The notes below the pieces were generated by a model. It ran no database searches, was not told the DNA's origin, and worked only from the letters and a program-made list of their open reading frames with translations. A DNA stretch of 64,000 nucleotides from Cellvibrionaceae bacterium (GTDB lineage Bacteria > Pseudomonadota > Gammaproteobacteria > Pseudomonadales > Cellvibrionaceae): positions 62,001 to 126,000 of the forward strand of contig JAGKWU010000011.1 of NCBI GenBank assembly GCA_021151695.1. The letters run 5' to 3'. Both the position numbers and the translations under genes were made by a program. This document shows positions 52,791-61,349 of this stretch, piece by piece (position 1 is the first letter of the stretch; the number at the start of each line of letters is the position of its first letter).

Positions 52791-54179
52791 ATGAACTCCA
52801 AGCTCGAAAAACTCTATTATCGATTTCCCACATTTGCGCAAAACATTGCGGTATCGCTGATGGGATTAAAACTCATGCGCGAGCGCTATACCGCCGCGGG
52901 TCGCGATATGGAGAGGGAATTAGATAAAAGCCAATCGTTCAATACGCAGCAGATGCAAGATTACCAAGCCAAGGCGTTTGTTGATTTGGCTCGCCATGCC
53001 ATAAACACCACCCGGTTTTACAGCAAATGGGCAAAAGACAACAACCTGCGTAGCGAGGACATACAAAGCCTGGAAGATATCAAACGCTTTCCGGTTATTG
53101 AAAAACTATATCTACGCCAGCATGCCGATGACTTCAGATCCAACGCTCCCGAATTAACAGCCAAACAATTTGTGCTGCATACCAGTGGCACTACCGGAAC
53201 CCCCTTAACCGTTTATACCGATAAAGATTCACGCAGCCGCCACTACGCATTTTTTTCCCGGCTTCGCGCCAACTATGGCTTAAGCCCTCACGACAAACGC
53301 GCAACCTTGTTTGGCCGCATTATTATGTTGGCAGAACAGCAACACCCTCCTTTTTGGCGTTACGATGCAATGCAGCGCAATTTATTGATGTCGTCTTACC
53401 ATCTTAATAGCAATAATTTACTGCATTATTATCGCAAGCTTGAAGACTACAAGCCTCAGGAAATTTTCGCTTATCCCTCCAGTGCTTTTGCGCTAGCGGA
53501 TTTTATCGTCAAGCAAAAACTCGAGCCATTACCGCTAAAATTAGTGATGACCACCGCCGAAAATTTATTACCGCAGCAGCGCGATACTATTGCCAAAGCG
53601 TTCAGAGCGCCCATTGTGAATCAATACGGCTGTACCGAAATGGCTTTCTTCTGCTCGGACTACCCGGATGGAACCATGAAGTTTCACCCTGAGCACGGCT
53701 ATGTCGAGGTGCGCTCTCCTGAGGGACTGTTAACTGACCAGGGAGAAGGTGAACTGATTGCAACCGGCTTTATCAATTATTCCATGCCGGTGATACGCTA
53801 CGCCATTGGCGACAGCATTAACCTTGCAGTGCGCGATGCAAATGGATTGCAAATATTGGCTTCGGTAAAAGGTCGCACCGACGACCTTATCTATACATTA
53901 TCTGGCACACCCGTTGGTCGACTAGACCCTATTTTTAAAGGCGGCAATGGTATTAAGTACGCGCAAATTATCCAATCGGAAAATGGCGATGTGCTGTTAA
54001 AGCTCGTGCCTGACGTGGGCTTTAAAGCATCTCATGGCGAGTCGTTGCGCGAAGAATTGATAAAACGTTTAGGGCGTGAAACACCTGTCAATATAGAGCT
54101 GGTAGAAGCCATCAATAAAAGTCGCAATGGCAAATTCAGACCTGTAATCAGCTACTTCAAAAAGGATATTCAATCATGA
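52791..54179 (+). CDS. CapK/PaaK-like adenylate-forming enzyme (copy 2)
   Basis: A 462-residue second member of the CapK branch. The nucleotide loop LHTSGTTGTPLTVY, the NQYGCTEMAFFCSDY region and the GRTDDLIY turn are present. Less than a third of aligned stretches match copy 1 at 43899, so they are not a recent duplication and probably use different substrates. Role in the EPS pathway is inferred from location only. ATG 52791, two bases after the polymerase-like gene's stop. Its end overlaps the CapA-like gene by four bases. Confidence 0.86.
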   Translation: MNSKLEKLYYRFPTFAQNIAVSLMGLKLMRERYTAAGRDMERELDKSQSFNTQQMQDYQAKAFVDLARHAINTTRFYSKWAKDNNLRSEDIQSLEDIKRFPVIEKLYLRQHADDFRSNAPELTAKQFVLHTSGTTGTPLTVYTDKDSRSRHYAFFSRLRANYGLSPHDKRATLFGRIIMLAEQQHPPFWRYDAMQRNLLMSSYHLNSNNLLHYYRKLEDYKPQEIFAYPSSAFALADFIVKQKLEPLPLKLVMTTAENLLPQQRDTIAKAFRAPIVNQYGCTEMAFFCSDYPDGTMKFHPEHGYVEVRSPEGLLTDQGEGELIATGFINYSMPVIRYAIGDSINLAVRDANGLQILASVKGRTDDLIYTLSGTPVGRLDPIFKGGNGIKYAQIIQSENGDVLLKLVPDVGFKASHGESLREELIKRLGRETPVNIELVEAINKSRNGKFRPVISYFKKDIQS

Positions 54180-55186
54180 TCAAACTCTCCTTTGTCGGTG
54201 ATGTTTCTTTGGGAGAACACTATTTGTCATTCGGCCATGGTGCACGCTCGACAATGACAGGTGGCAAGAAAATTTTTGATGGGGTTAGCGAATTATTTAC
54301 AGGCAGCGATCTGGTGTTTGGTAATCTCGAAGGTCCTATTTCTGATGTGGGTTATGATCCTGAATCACCTCACAGCCGGGTCTTCAGAGGCTCGCCGCAA
54401 GCGGTGCATCAACTAAAAGCAGCGGGCTTCAATGTATTAACGGTCGCCAATAATCATAGTGTCCAGCACGGTGTTGAGACAGTAAATGATTCTATCGCGA
54501 TCCTCGAAGCTGCCGGAATAACCGTTGTAGGGCTGAGAGCCAAACCCGTTACTTACATTGAAACGGCAGAAGGTACTATCGCGGTAATTTCCTGTTCGCT
54601 TATCAGGGATAATACAGACACAGCCCAACAAACCTATTTTGCGCCCAGCGAACAGGAGTTAATTGATACAGTGCGCAATGCGAGTCAGGATGGTACGTTT
54701 ACTCTGGTCTACATTCACTGGGGGATTGAGGGCACAACCCTGGCATCACCCGAGCAGCGAGCGTTAGCAACCGCATTACGCACGGCGGGAGCAAGTATGA
54801 TAGTTGGTCATCACACCCATTCTCTTCAACCCGTTATTGTTGAAGAGGACTCACTGATTGCATTTAGCTTGGGCAACTTTGTCTTTGACCAATGCTGGAG
54901 CTACCTCAATAGAGAGAGCACAGTGCTGCAGGTTCAAATTACCAACAAAAAAATTCATCATGTCTGCCACAACAAACTCTGGCTTGATGGCAATGGCATA
55001 CCCCAAATTGTTAAAAAGGCCATCCCACTTACCAAAGGCGAGCACGTTCTTTCAGATGCGGATATTCCCCAGACCAACCATGAAGGACTGGCCAAAATCG
55101 TCTATTTTCTTAAAAATTTGTTGCGGGGTGAAACCAAAGTCAAGTTGCGATTTCTGGCCTGGAAAATTTCTCAACGATTATCCTAA
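54176..55186 (+). CDS. CapA family metallophosphatase-like protein
   Basis: A 336-residue CapA/PgsA-type protein of the metallophosphatase superfamily. Metal-site motifs: SFVGDVSLG (Asp), FGNLEGP (Asn-Leu-Glu), VANNHSVQHG (Asn-His), and VYIHWG and VGHHTH (His) near the end. CapA proteins are needed for poly-gamma-glutamate synthesis in Bacillus, but no PGA synthase is present here, and members of the family occur in exopolysaccharide loci with unknown roles. No obvious signal peptide. Overlaps the ligase before it by 4 bases. Confidence 0.86.
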   Translation: MIKLSFVGDVSLGEHYLSFGHGARSTMTGGKKIFDGVSELFTGSDLVFGNLEGPISDVGYDPESPHSRVFRGSPQAVHQLKAAGFNVLTVANNHSVQHGVETVNDSIAILEAAGITVVGLRAKPVTYIETAEGTIAVISCSLIRDNTDTAQQTYFAPSEQELIDTVRNASQDGTFTLVYIHWGIEGTTLASPEQRALATALRTAGASMIVGHHTHSLQPVIVEEDSLIAFSLGNFVFDQCWSYLNRESTVLQVQITNKKIHHVCHNKLWLDGNGIPQIVKKAIPLTKGEHVLSDADIPQTNHEGLAKIVYFLKNLLRGETKVKLRFLAWKISQRLS

Positions 55187-55246
55187 TACCAATTTCATAC
55201 AAAAATTTGCGACGCGACTGACAGTTGTTACGGGGAGCACCACTAA

Positions 55247-56431
55247 TTGAACGTTTGTTTTGTTTACAAAGAAGATTACCCTTGGGATGTTCGGGTTGAA
55301 AAGATTATTAACACCTTGCTCGACAAAGGGCACAGCGTTGATCTGGTATGCCAGAATCGCGAGCAGCGAGCCACCCGAGAAGATACCGGCCGTTTTGCTA
55401 TTCATCGCTTACCGCACACAGCTTTTTTACCAAAGCCATTTCAGGCACTCATCAATTTAGCGCTATGGTTTAATCCTTTTTGGCTCTATGCGATTTACAA
55501 AGCGGTTAAAAAAAATAACTGCCAACTCATTATTATCCGCGATCTCCCCCTAATGCTCAGCGGCATAATAGTCGCTCGCTTGTTAAATACAAAAATTGTA
55601 TTGGATATGGCGGAATGCTATCCAGAGATGTATCTGTCAATAGCACAGCTCGATAAGCCATCACTGGCAGACAAACTTTTAAAAAATGAGAAAATTACAC
55701 GTGCTTATGAAAAATACGCAGTTCATCACTGCGACCATATTTTCGTAATGATTGAGGAATCTCGTGATCGCCTGCTTGCCTTAGGGGTACCTGTGGACCG
55801 AATTACCATTGTAAGCAACACACCTATAGTGCAAGACAAACCGGAACCAACAACTCACTCAAGTGACGAATTACGCATTATCTATGTGGGGTTTGTCACC
55901 CGATTGCGAGGGATAGATCTGTTGATTTCCGCTATACACCAATTTGTGAATGCAGCTGACGGTGGAAAAAATATCCGCCTGGATGTTATTGGCAAGGGCG
56001 CAGCAAAAGCAGAACTGGAACAAATGGTTGAACGCTTGAATTTAAAGGATCACGTTACCATCCATGGCTGGCTTGAGCACGAGGATGCTAAAAGAATTAT
56101 GGGCTCCGCCAATACAGGAGCGCTTACGTATAGATTCTGCAGCCATTGGAACAATACCATCCCCAATAAAATATTCGATTATATGCTTAAGGGGTTGCCG
56201 GTTATTGCTACAAACGTCATTCCTATTTCTCGCATCCTGCGCGAAGAAAACTGCGGCCTGACCAGCAGCGATAAAGACATTAATTCCATTTATCTCCAAT
56301 TGTTAAAGCTGAAAGATCCAGAATTGCGTCAACTTTTGGGCAATAACGGGAACCGAGCCGTTTTACAGAAATATAACTGGTCGATTGATTCACAAAATTT
56401 GGAAAATGCGCTTACTCACTTGTCCTCTTGA
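55247..56431 (+). CDS. Family 4 glycosyltransferase
   Basis: A 394-residue GT-B enzyme. It starts at a TTG (55247), with GGGGAG nine bases before it; N-terminal NVCFVYKEDYPWDVRVEKI is typical of GT4 proteins in these loci. The C-terminal domain has the donor-site segment around LKGLPVIATNVIP and EENCGLTSS. Sugar unknown. 60 bases follow the CapA-like stop, more than elsewhere in the operon. A possible terminator (56448-56489) follows, suggesting the main EPS transcript can end here. Confidence 0.86.
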   Translation: MNVCFVYKEDYPWDVRVEKIINTLLDKGHSVDLVCQNREQRATREDTGRFAIHRLPHTAFLPKPFQALINLALWFNPFWLYAIYKAVKKNNCQLIIIRDLPLMLSGIIVARLLNTKIVLDMAECYPEMYLSIAQLDKPSLADKLLKNEKITRAYEKYAVHHCDHIFVMIEESRDRLLALGVPVDRITIVSNTPIVQDKPEPTTHSSDELRIIYVGFVTRLRGIDLLISAIHQFVNAADGGKNIRLDVIGKGAAKAELEQMVERLNLKDHVTIHGWLEHEDAKRIMGSANTGALTYRFCSHWNNTIPNKIFDYMLKGLPVIATNVIPISRILREENCGLTSSDKDINSIYLQLLKLKDPELRQLLGNNGNRAVLQKYNWSIDSQNLENALTHLSS

Positions 56432-56447
56432 CTATAGTAGGCATCAA

Positions 56448-56489
56448 CGCCTTTCATGTTTTATGCATAATAAGGCGAAGCGGGTTTTT
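56448..56489 (+). terminator. Possible intrinsic terminator after the EPS glycosyltransferase
   Basis: CGCCTT (56448-56453) can pair with AAGGCG (56472-56477) over an 18-base loop; a T-run follows (from 56485) after seven bases. Long loop and gap make it weak. Confidence 0.3.
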
Positions 56490-56534
56490 TTTTATTCAAT
56501 TAAATTTCCTGTATAAACCTCTAATTTTTTCGAT

Positions 56535-56566
56535 TTCCAAATGGAAGTTTTTTTAGGGTATATACT
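56535..56566 (+). promoter_or_regulatory. Possible promoter/operator before the first unknown secreted protein gene
   Basis: A perfect palindrome TTCCAAATGGAA (56535-56546) stands 14 bases before TATACT (56561-56566), a good -10. A recognisable -35 is missing at 17 bases, so this is a low-confidence call. The palindrome could be an operator. Confidence 0.3.
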
Positions 56567-56617
56567 ATAGAAGTTAAATTGGATGGCTTAGATTTCAACT
56601 CAACGAGGTGAGCCAAA

Positions 56618-57595
56618 GTGGCCAAAATACTCATCACAGCCCTAGCATTCTTATCTACTACCGCTTATGCAATTCCAGCGATAACCTCTGCCACTTTAGA
56701 TCAGACGGGAATTACTATTGTTGGGTCAGGCTTTGGCGCGGACAACCCCCAAGTATTTTGGGATAACAATGAAGCCAACTTCTCCGCCTCCGGGGAAGCA
56801 ATCGGCGATGTAGTACCTTCCGGTTCGGGCAAGCTTTGGTCAGGTGAAAACGGTAACCAGTGGCACACACCCATGACCTTTCAAAAATCCCAGACCCGCG
56901 CGAACAAGGACAATGTTATTTATTACAACGCTGATCACAGCGGTTTTCTGTCCAAACCCAAGATGACCGGACCAGTGTCTGACATTCTGTATGTGTCCTG
57001 GTGGTACAAGCCAGGTAAAAGCGTAAGTGATGAGGGCGGCTCCAATAAGTTCATTCGTGTGTGGGACGATACTAACGGTACAGGTACACGTATATCCTGG
57101 ACCCAAATGCATTTGACCTGCGGTACCACTACCGATTGGTACACCTGGAACGGCAAGATTGGCGACTGGAACCACCACGAGTTTTATGTAAACCTGGTCG
57201 ATAAAAAAGTCGTCGCCAAAATTAACGGCAAAATCGCTCATGATACCACCTGTGAAAAAGATCCAACCCAGGTAGGAAAACCAATCTATGTTGAGGTACT
57301 CGGTTTTGACCATGGATCGACAGCCTATCAAACCCAAACCACCTCGCTGGATGATATCTACATAGGCAACACCCAAGCCCGCGCACTGGTTTCCGCCAGC
57401 TCGAGATGGTCCACCAGTATCCAAACCGAAGTGTTACCTATTAAAACCTGGGCAGCCGGCAAAATTGAGACCGAGGCTATTAGCGGTTATTTACGCCTGA
57501 ATAATCAGGTTTACATTTATGTTGTAGATAAAGATGGCAACGTGAATGCTAATGGCTTCAAGGTGAACTGCCCTTTTTGTCCAGCAATGCGTTGA
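56618..57595 (+). CDS. Unknown exported protein (paralogue A)
   Basis: A 325-residue protein with a signal peptide (MAKILITALAFLSTTAYA). The mature part begins IPAITSATLDQTGITIVGSGFG, which resembles an IPT/TIG-type fold, followed by a beta-rich module (ILYVSWWYKPG, then NGKIAHDTTC, ending in TTSLDDIYIGNTQARA) that looks like a jelly roll, then a short strand domain (YIYVVDKDGNVNANGF). Four or more cysteines could form disulphides. It shares these three parts with the next gene, so they are paralogues. Start: GTG 56618 with GAGGTG seven bases upstream. No enzyme motif recognised; a sugar-binding or lyase-like role is only a guess. Confidence 0.75.
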   Translation: MAKILITALAFLSTTAYAIPAITSATLDQTGITIVGSGFGADNPQVFWDNNEANFSASGEAIGDVVPSGSGKLWSGENGNQWHTPMTFQKSQTRANKDNVIYYNADHSGFLSKPKMTGPVSDILYVSWWYKPGKSVSDEGGSNKFIRVWDDTNGTGTRISWTQMHLTCGTTTDWYTWNGKIGDWNHHEFYVNLVDKKVVAKINGKIAHDTTCEKDPTQVGKPIYVEVLGFDHGSTAYQTQTTSLDDIYIGNTQARALVSASSRWSTSIQTEVLPIKTWAAGKIETEAISGYLRLNNQVYIYVVDKDGNVNANGFKVNCPFCPAMR

Positions 57596-57663
57596 TGTGA
57601 AATAACTGCGAAAGTTGAGCGGGGTCGCAATCGAGCGGCCTCGCTATTGAGGTTGCTGATGTT

Positions 57664-58740
57664 ATGTCTGTTAACCTGAATACCCCACAAGAATTGCGAA
57701 TTTACAGCCTGTTACACAACGCTAATAGCTGGCTTACAGCCCCCGGTTTATTTCACTTTCCTCTGTTACGTTTGTTAGTCGCTGGCTTATTGTTAGCTAG
57801 CCCGACTACCAATGCCCAACCCAACATCACCAACCTGCAACTCTCAAAGTCTGCTAATGAATTTACCGTTTTAAGCGGTACCGGCTTTGGCCAGTTTGAT
57901 GGCAAAGTGCTGAGCTGGGATCATTTTGATGATAAACCTCCTGCATCCCCCCTACATAAGGCTTTGCCAATCGAAGGCTATAGCTGGTCGAGCGAAGGAA
58001 GTGCTCAAGCTTTCATTGATCAGCAATTTTCTGTGAGTGGAGGCCAGTCAGTAAAATTGAATTGGAATTTGGGTAAAGCGGCTTTTTTCGGTTGGAAGGA
58101 AAAAGATTTTTACAACAGGCTGTATATTAATTATTGGCGACGTGTGGATGGCGTTCCATCCAGTGGACATCATCAACAACTGCAACTTTTCGGAAAAATA
58201 AAAGCACCGCAACTTTCACTTGGAAACAATTCCAACCAATGCTGGCAACTTGAAGGTAAATTGGCTCAACCCTCGAAGACAACAACCAATATTTCCCAGG
58301 ACTGCATTACGCAAACTGCAAATAAATTTCAACATTGGGAACTGTGGATTGATCTGCAAAGATCGTCGATTAACGTCTGGCTAGACAATCAATCTATAGC
58401 CTCCACCAAAACGCTAAGCAATACCACAGATGGTTTTAATGAGGTGAAATTAGGATATGAGGCAGAAGACATTGAAACAGGTAATTCCTGGTTTGATGAT
58501 GTCTATATCGCCAATACACAAGCGAGGGTGGAGGCCTGCAACGCTCCGGAATATGCACAATGCACGCGGCGCTACTTGCAATACGTTGCTGCGAACAATT
58601 GGATTGATAATGAAATCAGGTTTCGCCTACACAACTTGCGCGCGCTGCGTGGCGAACCCATTTACTTATATGTCATCGACTCTCGCGGACAAATATCCAA
58701 CGGCATAGCTATCGCCAGACCCGTCATTAAAGCCAACTAG
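57664..58740 (+). CDS. Unknown exported protein (paralogue B)
   Basis: A 358-residue paralogue of its neighbour. The N-terminus is longer, with a late hydrophobic stretch (about 39-51, LLRLLVAGLLLAS) that may be a signal peptide, then PNITNLQLSKSANEFTVLSGTGFG, the beta-rich module (INYWRRVDG, then FNEVKLGYEAED and WFDDVYIANTQARV) and the final YLYVIDSRGQISNGIAI. Overall identity is modest but the order and shared sites are clear. Function unknown. Its stop overlaps the convergent acyltransferase stop by 3-4 bases. Confidence 0.75.
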   Translation: MSVNLNTPQELRIYSLLHNANSWLTAPGLFHFPLLRLLVAGLLLASPTTNAQPNITNLQLSKSANEFTVLSGTGFGQFDGKVLSWDHFDDKPPASPLHKALPIEGYSWSSEGSAQAFIDQQFSVSGGQSVKLNWNLGKAAFFGWKEKDFYNRLYINYWRRVDGVPSSGHHQQLQLFGKIKAPQLSLGNNSNQCWQLEGKLAQPSKTTTNISQDCITQTANKFQHWELWIDLQRSSINVWLDNQSIASTKTLSNTTDGFNEVKLGYEAEDIETGNSWFDDVYIANTQARVEACNAPEYAQCTRRYLQYVAANNWIDNEIRFRLHNLRALRGEPIYLYVIDSRGQISNGIAIARPVIKAN

Positions 58741-59747
58741 GGCTTCCAGCGCTTAACCAATTTATTGAAAGGTTTTTCAACGCCCAGATGAACCAGAAGG
58801 CAAACCGTTAACAGACCAACAATGACGATTACCAGAAGCCAGCCCATTTCCATTTGCCCACGAAAATGTTCAATGAAAGCCTTACCCGCACGATTATGAA
58901 TTAAATAAAGCGGATAACTTAAAGCCCCCAAATAAACCCACCACCAGGGCACACTGCGTAAATTCATTTTACCCAGCGACAACAAGTAAAAGAATGCAAA
59001 AAAACCAACAACAATTCCCTGCGCAATTACGCGATCAACCGCCGTAACTTGTGTCATAAATTCCTGCGTTTGATGCCCCGCTTTAAATACAGCAAACACC
59101 ATGCTCACCACAAAAATACATTGCAACAAACGGTTACCGGGAAGCTTATGCAATAAATACGCGCATACACCACCAATAAAATAGAACGAATACTCCGGAT
59201 TAATAAACCACCCCATAAAGAATGGTTGTCGACTAAAGTGAAATGCAATTGCTATTAATAGCCAAACAACCAACCAATAGCGCCAACGGGGCAAAACACC
59301 TAAAAGCAATAATGCAAACACACAACCATAAAACTTCAACTCCGCCTGCAGCGTCCAATAAACACCATCGATATTGGGTATACGAAGGTAATCGTTAAGG
59401 ATGGTTGCGTTCCAGAACAGTTGCGCGGGTGATATGAGATACCCCTTCATCCACCAAACAGCGACCGCCGTAATGAACAAACACGCAATAAATGCCGGAT
59501 ACAAACGTTGGGCCCGCGATATAGCGAACGCTAACGCACTGCGATTTTCGGCTGAAGCCATAATTACAAAGCCGCTCAACATAAAAAAGAAGTTGACGCC
59601 GAGATAACCAAAATCACACAGCGCCATAAAAAGCGCAGAGTCCTGCTTATCCAGATAGATGCAGTAGTGATAGAGGACTACACCGAAGGCGGCAACCAAG
59701 CGGAGGAAATCCAGCAAATGAAATCTATTGGTAGGTTGTGATTGCAT
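58737..59747 (-). CDS. Acyltransferase family 3 membrane protein (OafA/NodX type)
   Basis: A 336-residue protein with about ten helices of the acyltransferase-3 family, which O-acetylate or otherwise acylate polysaccharides and lipids. The family motif is seen at the start: LLDFLRLVAAFGVVLYHY, whose His is needed for activity, and a later NFFFMLSGFVI. It probably acylates the EPS. Last gene of the leftward operon, five bases after the asparagine-synthase-like gene and converging on the unknown pair. Confidence 0.9.
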   Translation of the reverse strand: MQSQPTNRFHLLDFLRLVAAFGVVLYHYCIYLDKQDSALFMALCDFGYLGVNFFFMLSGFVIMASAENRSALAFAISRAQRLYPAFIACLFITAVAVWWMKGYLISPAQLFWNATILNDYLRIPNIDGVYWTLQAELKFYGCVFALLLLGVLPRWRYWLVVWLLIAIAFHFSRQPFFMGWFINPEYSFYFIGGVCAYLLHKLPGNRLLQCIFVVSMVFAVFKAGHQTQEFMTQVTAVDRVIAQGIVVGFFAFFYLLSLGKMNLRSVPWWWVYLGALSYPLYLIHNRAGKAFIEHFRGQMEMGWLLVIVIVGLLTVCLLVHLGVEKPFNKLVKRWKP

Positions 59748-59752
59748 AACGA

Positions 59753-61324
59753 TTAATTGCCGATCAAATAGCCCAGAGCCGCCAATCGATAATGTTCTTT
59801 GGCGGACGATGAATGCTTCCAGAGAGGATACTGAATATCCACAGGAGTGCAGGAAAACAATGCGCTCATCAACTCCACGCCATGAGCTATATCATCCTGC
59901 AAATAATTTTGAAGATTTTTATCATGGTGTTCATAGCGGAAGGGACTGAGCAAAACTTCCTGACGAATACTAATCCGATTCGCCACGTCCTCTATTTTTT
60001 CACACAGGAATTCAAACTTGGCAAATAGCGAACCTGCAGGGTAATGCATTGAAGGCAAGCCAAAGCTTTCAGGAAATAGATGGGCGCTAACCTCTTTAAA
60101 TAAGCGGCGATTGAAACGCAACTCCATAGGCAAGCCCAAGAAGAAGTTGATGAACTCCTGATCAATAAATGGCTCCAACACCCTAACTCCATGCACGGAG
60201 CGATGGTAGTGGAACAAATGTGTAATCAGGTTATTTTGACGCTGCTGTATTTTCCAAAATTCATGGAAGCAGTGTGCTGGACTTCCCGACAATTCAAATG
60301 CAGCCGCGGTCTGTTGTAAGTCTGCAAGTATTTGATCCTGATATTTATTAACCTGGTCGGGAAACAAGCTATTTTTATATTTTTTCAAAATAGCCATAGG
60401 CGAGCTAGAAGCCAAGCCTTCTTCCCGGGTTTCGGTCATGGCCCCGGTAATGGGATCGCCATAAAAACCAAACATACGCGGCAATTTTTTCTGCGAGTCT
60501 GGCAGCAATGCTTCACAGCAATAAATACCATGGGTATGCATGCCGGTAACCATACCTCCCGAACGGCGAACCACATCGCGCGCAACGGTTTTATAGCAGT
60601 CCGGACCTAAATTAAAAATGGAATGATTCGCCTGCAATTGGCGAGCTACTTTTTTTGCACACCAGCTTTCAAACGACCAGCCGCGCTGGAATGTATAGGA
60701 ATAAATAGGTGCCTGACTTTTACTTCTTGCCAGCGCCGCTAGCATGCGCGAATCCAGCCCACCCGTAATGGGCAGCACTATACCCTGCGAAAAATTATCC
60801 AGTTTTTCCTTCAATCGTAAAATCTGCTTTTCTGCCTGGGCTTTAGCGTCGACATAAGAGAGTGTTGGATTTACTTGTATCGCGGGCAACCATCGCCAAC
60901 TGCGCATCAGGGTTTTGTGGACAAGATCAAAGGTTATCTCTTCAGCCACCTGCATTTTTTTTACGCGTGAAAACAAGGTTCTATCGACTAGCGGACCATC
61001 GAACAAAATACTTTCAAGCAAAGCAACCTTATCTACATCCTGCAGTTCAACACTATCGTTACCCTTAATAACAGACAGTGTAAGTGCAGCATTGTCTGTT
61101 ATTACCAGATCATCATTCCGCCAGCCCCAAAATAGCGGCAAAGGATTTCCAATAGCCGATTTAACAACAACAGACTTGGTAACCGTTGAATATTCAATGC
61201 TTGTGCAGGTCAGGCTGGTTGCACTGGAAATAGTTGGGCTTATGGATAGCTGGCCTTCATATTGCTCGCCAATACAGGCGTCAACATGATCAATAGTAGC
61301 CTGATTGAATATCACCTTGAACAT
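59753..61324 (-). CDS. Asparagine-synthase-like protein lacking the glutaminase cysteine
   Basis: A 523-residue protein. The C-terminal half is the AsnB-type PP-loop ATPase (PITGGLDSRMLAALAR, the ATP-binding loop), and the N-terminal half (about 1-150) has lost the glutamine amidotransferase feature: the chain begins MFKVIFNQ without the catalytic Cys2 and no alternative is seen near the start. Such proteins are common in surface-polysaccharide loci, where they may amidate or ligate using a different nitrogen source. Exosortase-A loci often carry an amidotransferase with Cys2 intact, so this one is a variant. Lies between a glycosyltransferase (25 bases upstream) and the acyltransferase. Confidence 0.82.
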   Translation of the reverse strand: MFKVIFNQATIDHVDACIGEQYEGQLSISPTISSATSLTCTSIEYSTVTKSVVVKSAIGNPLPLFWGWRNDDLVITDNAALTLSVIKGNDSVELQDVDKVALLESILFDGPLVDRTLFSRVKKMQVAEEITFDLVHKTLMRSWRWLPAIQVNPTLSYVDAKAQAEKQILRLKEKLDNFSQGIVLPITGGLDSRMLAALARSKSQAPIYSYTFQRGWSFESWCAKKVARQLQANHSIFNLGPDCYKTVARDVVRRSGGMVTGMHTHGIYCCEALLPDSQKKLPRMFGFYGDPITGAMTETREEGLASSSPMAILKKYKNSLFPDQVNKYQDQILADLQQTAAAFELSGSPAHCFHEFWKIQQRQNNLITHLFHYHRSVHGVRVLEPFIDQEFINFFLGLPMELRFNRRLFKEVSAHLFPESFGLPSMHYPAGSLFAKFEFLCEKIEDVANRISIRQEVLLSPFRYEHHDKNLQNYLQDDIAHGVELMSALFSCTPVDIQYPLWKHSSSAKEHYRLAALGYLIGN

Positions 61325-61349
61325 GAGTAAACCTCAAATAACTGCAATG

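Noticed and set aside
56618..58740. Unknown pair as PEP-CTERM proteins
   Set aside because: Neither ends in a VPEP motif, hydrophobic helix and basic tail; both end in a polar strand, so exosortase is unlikely to process them.
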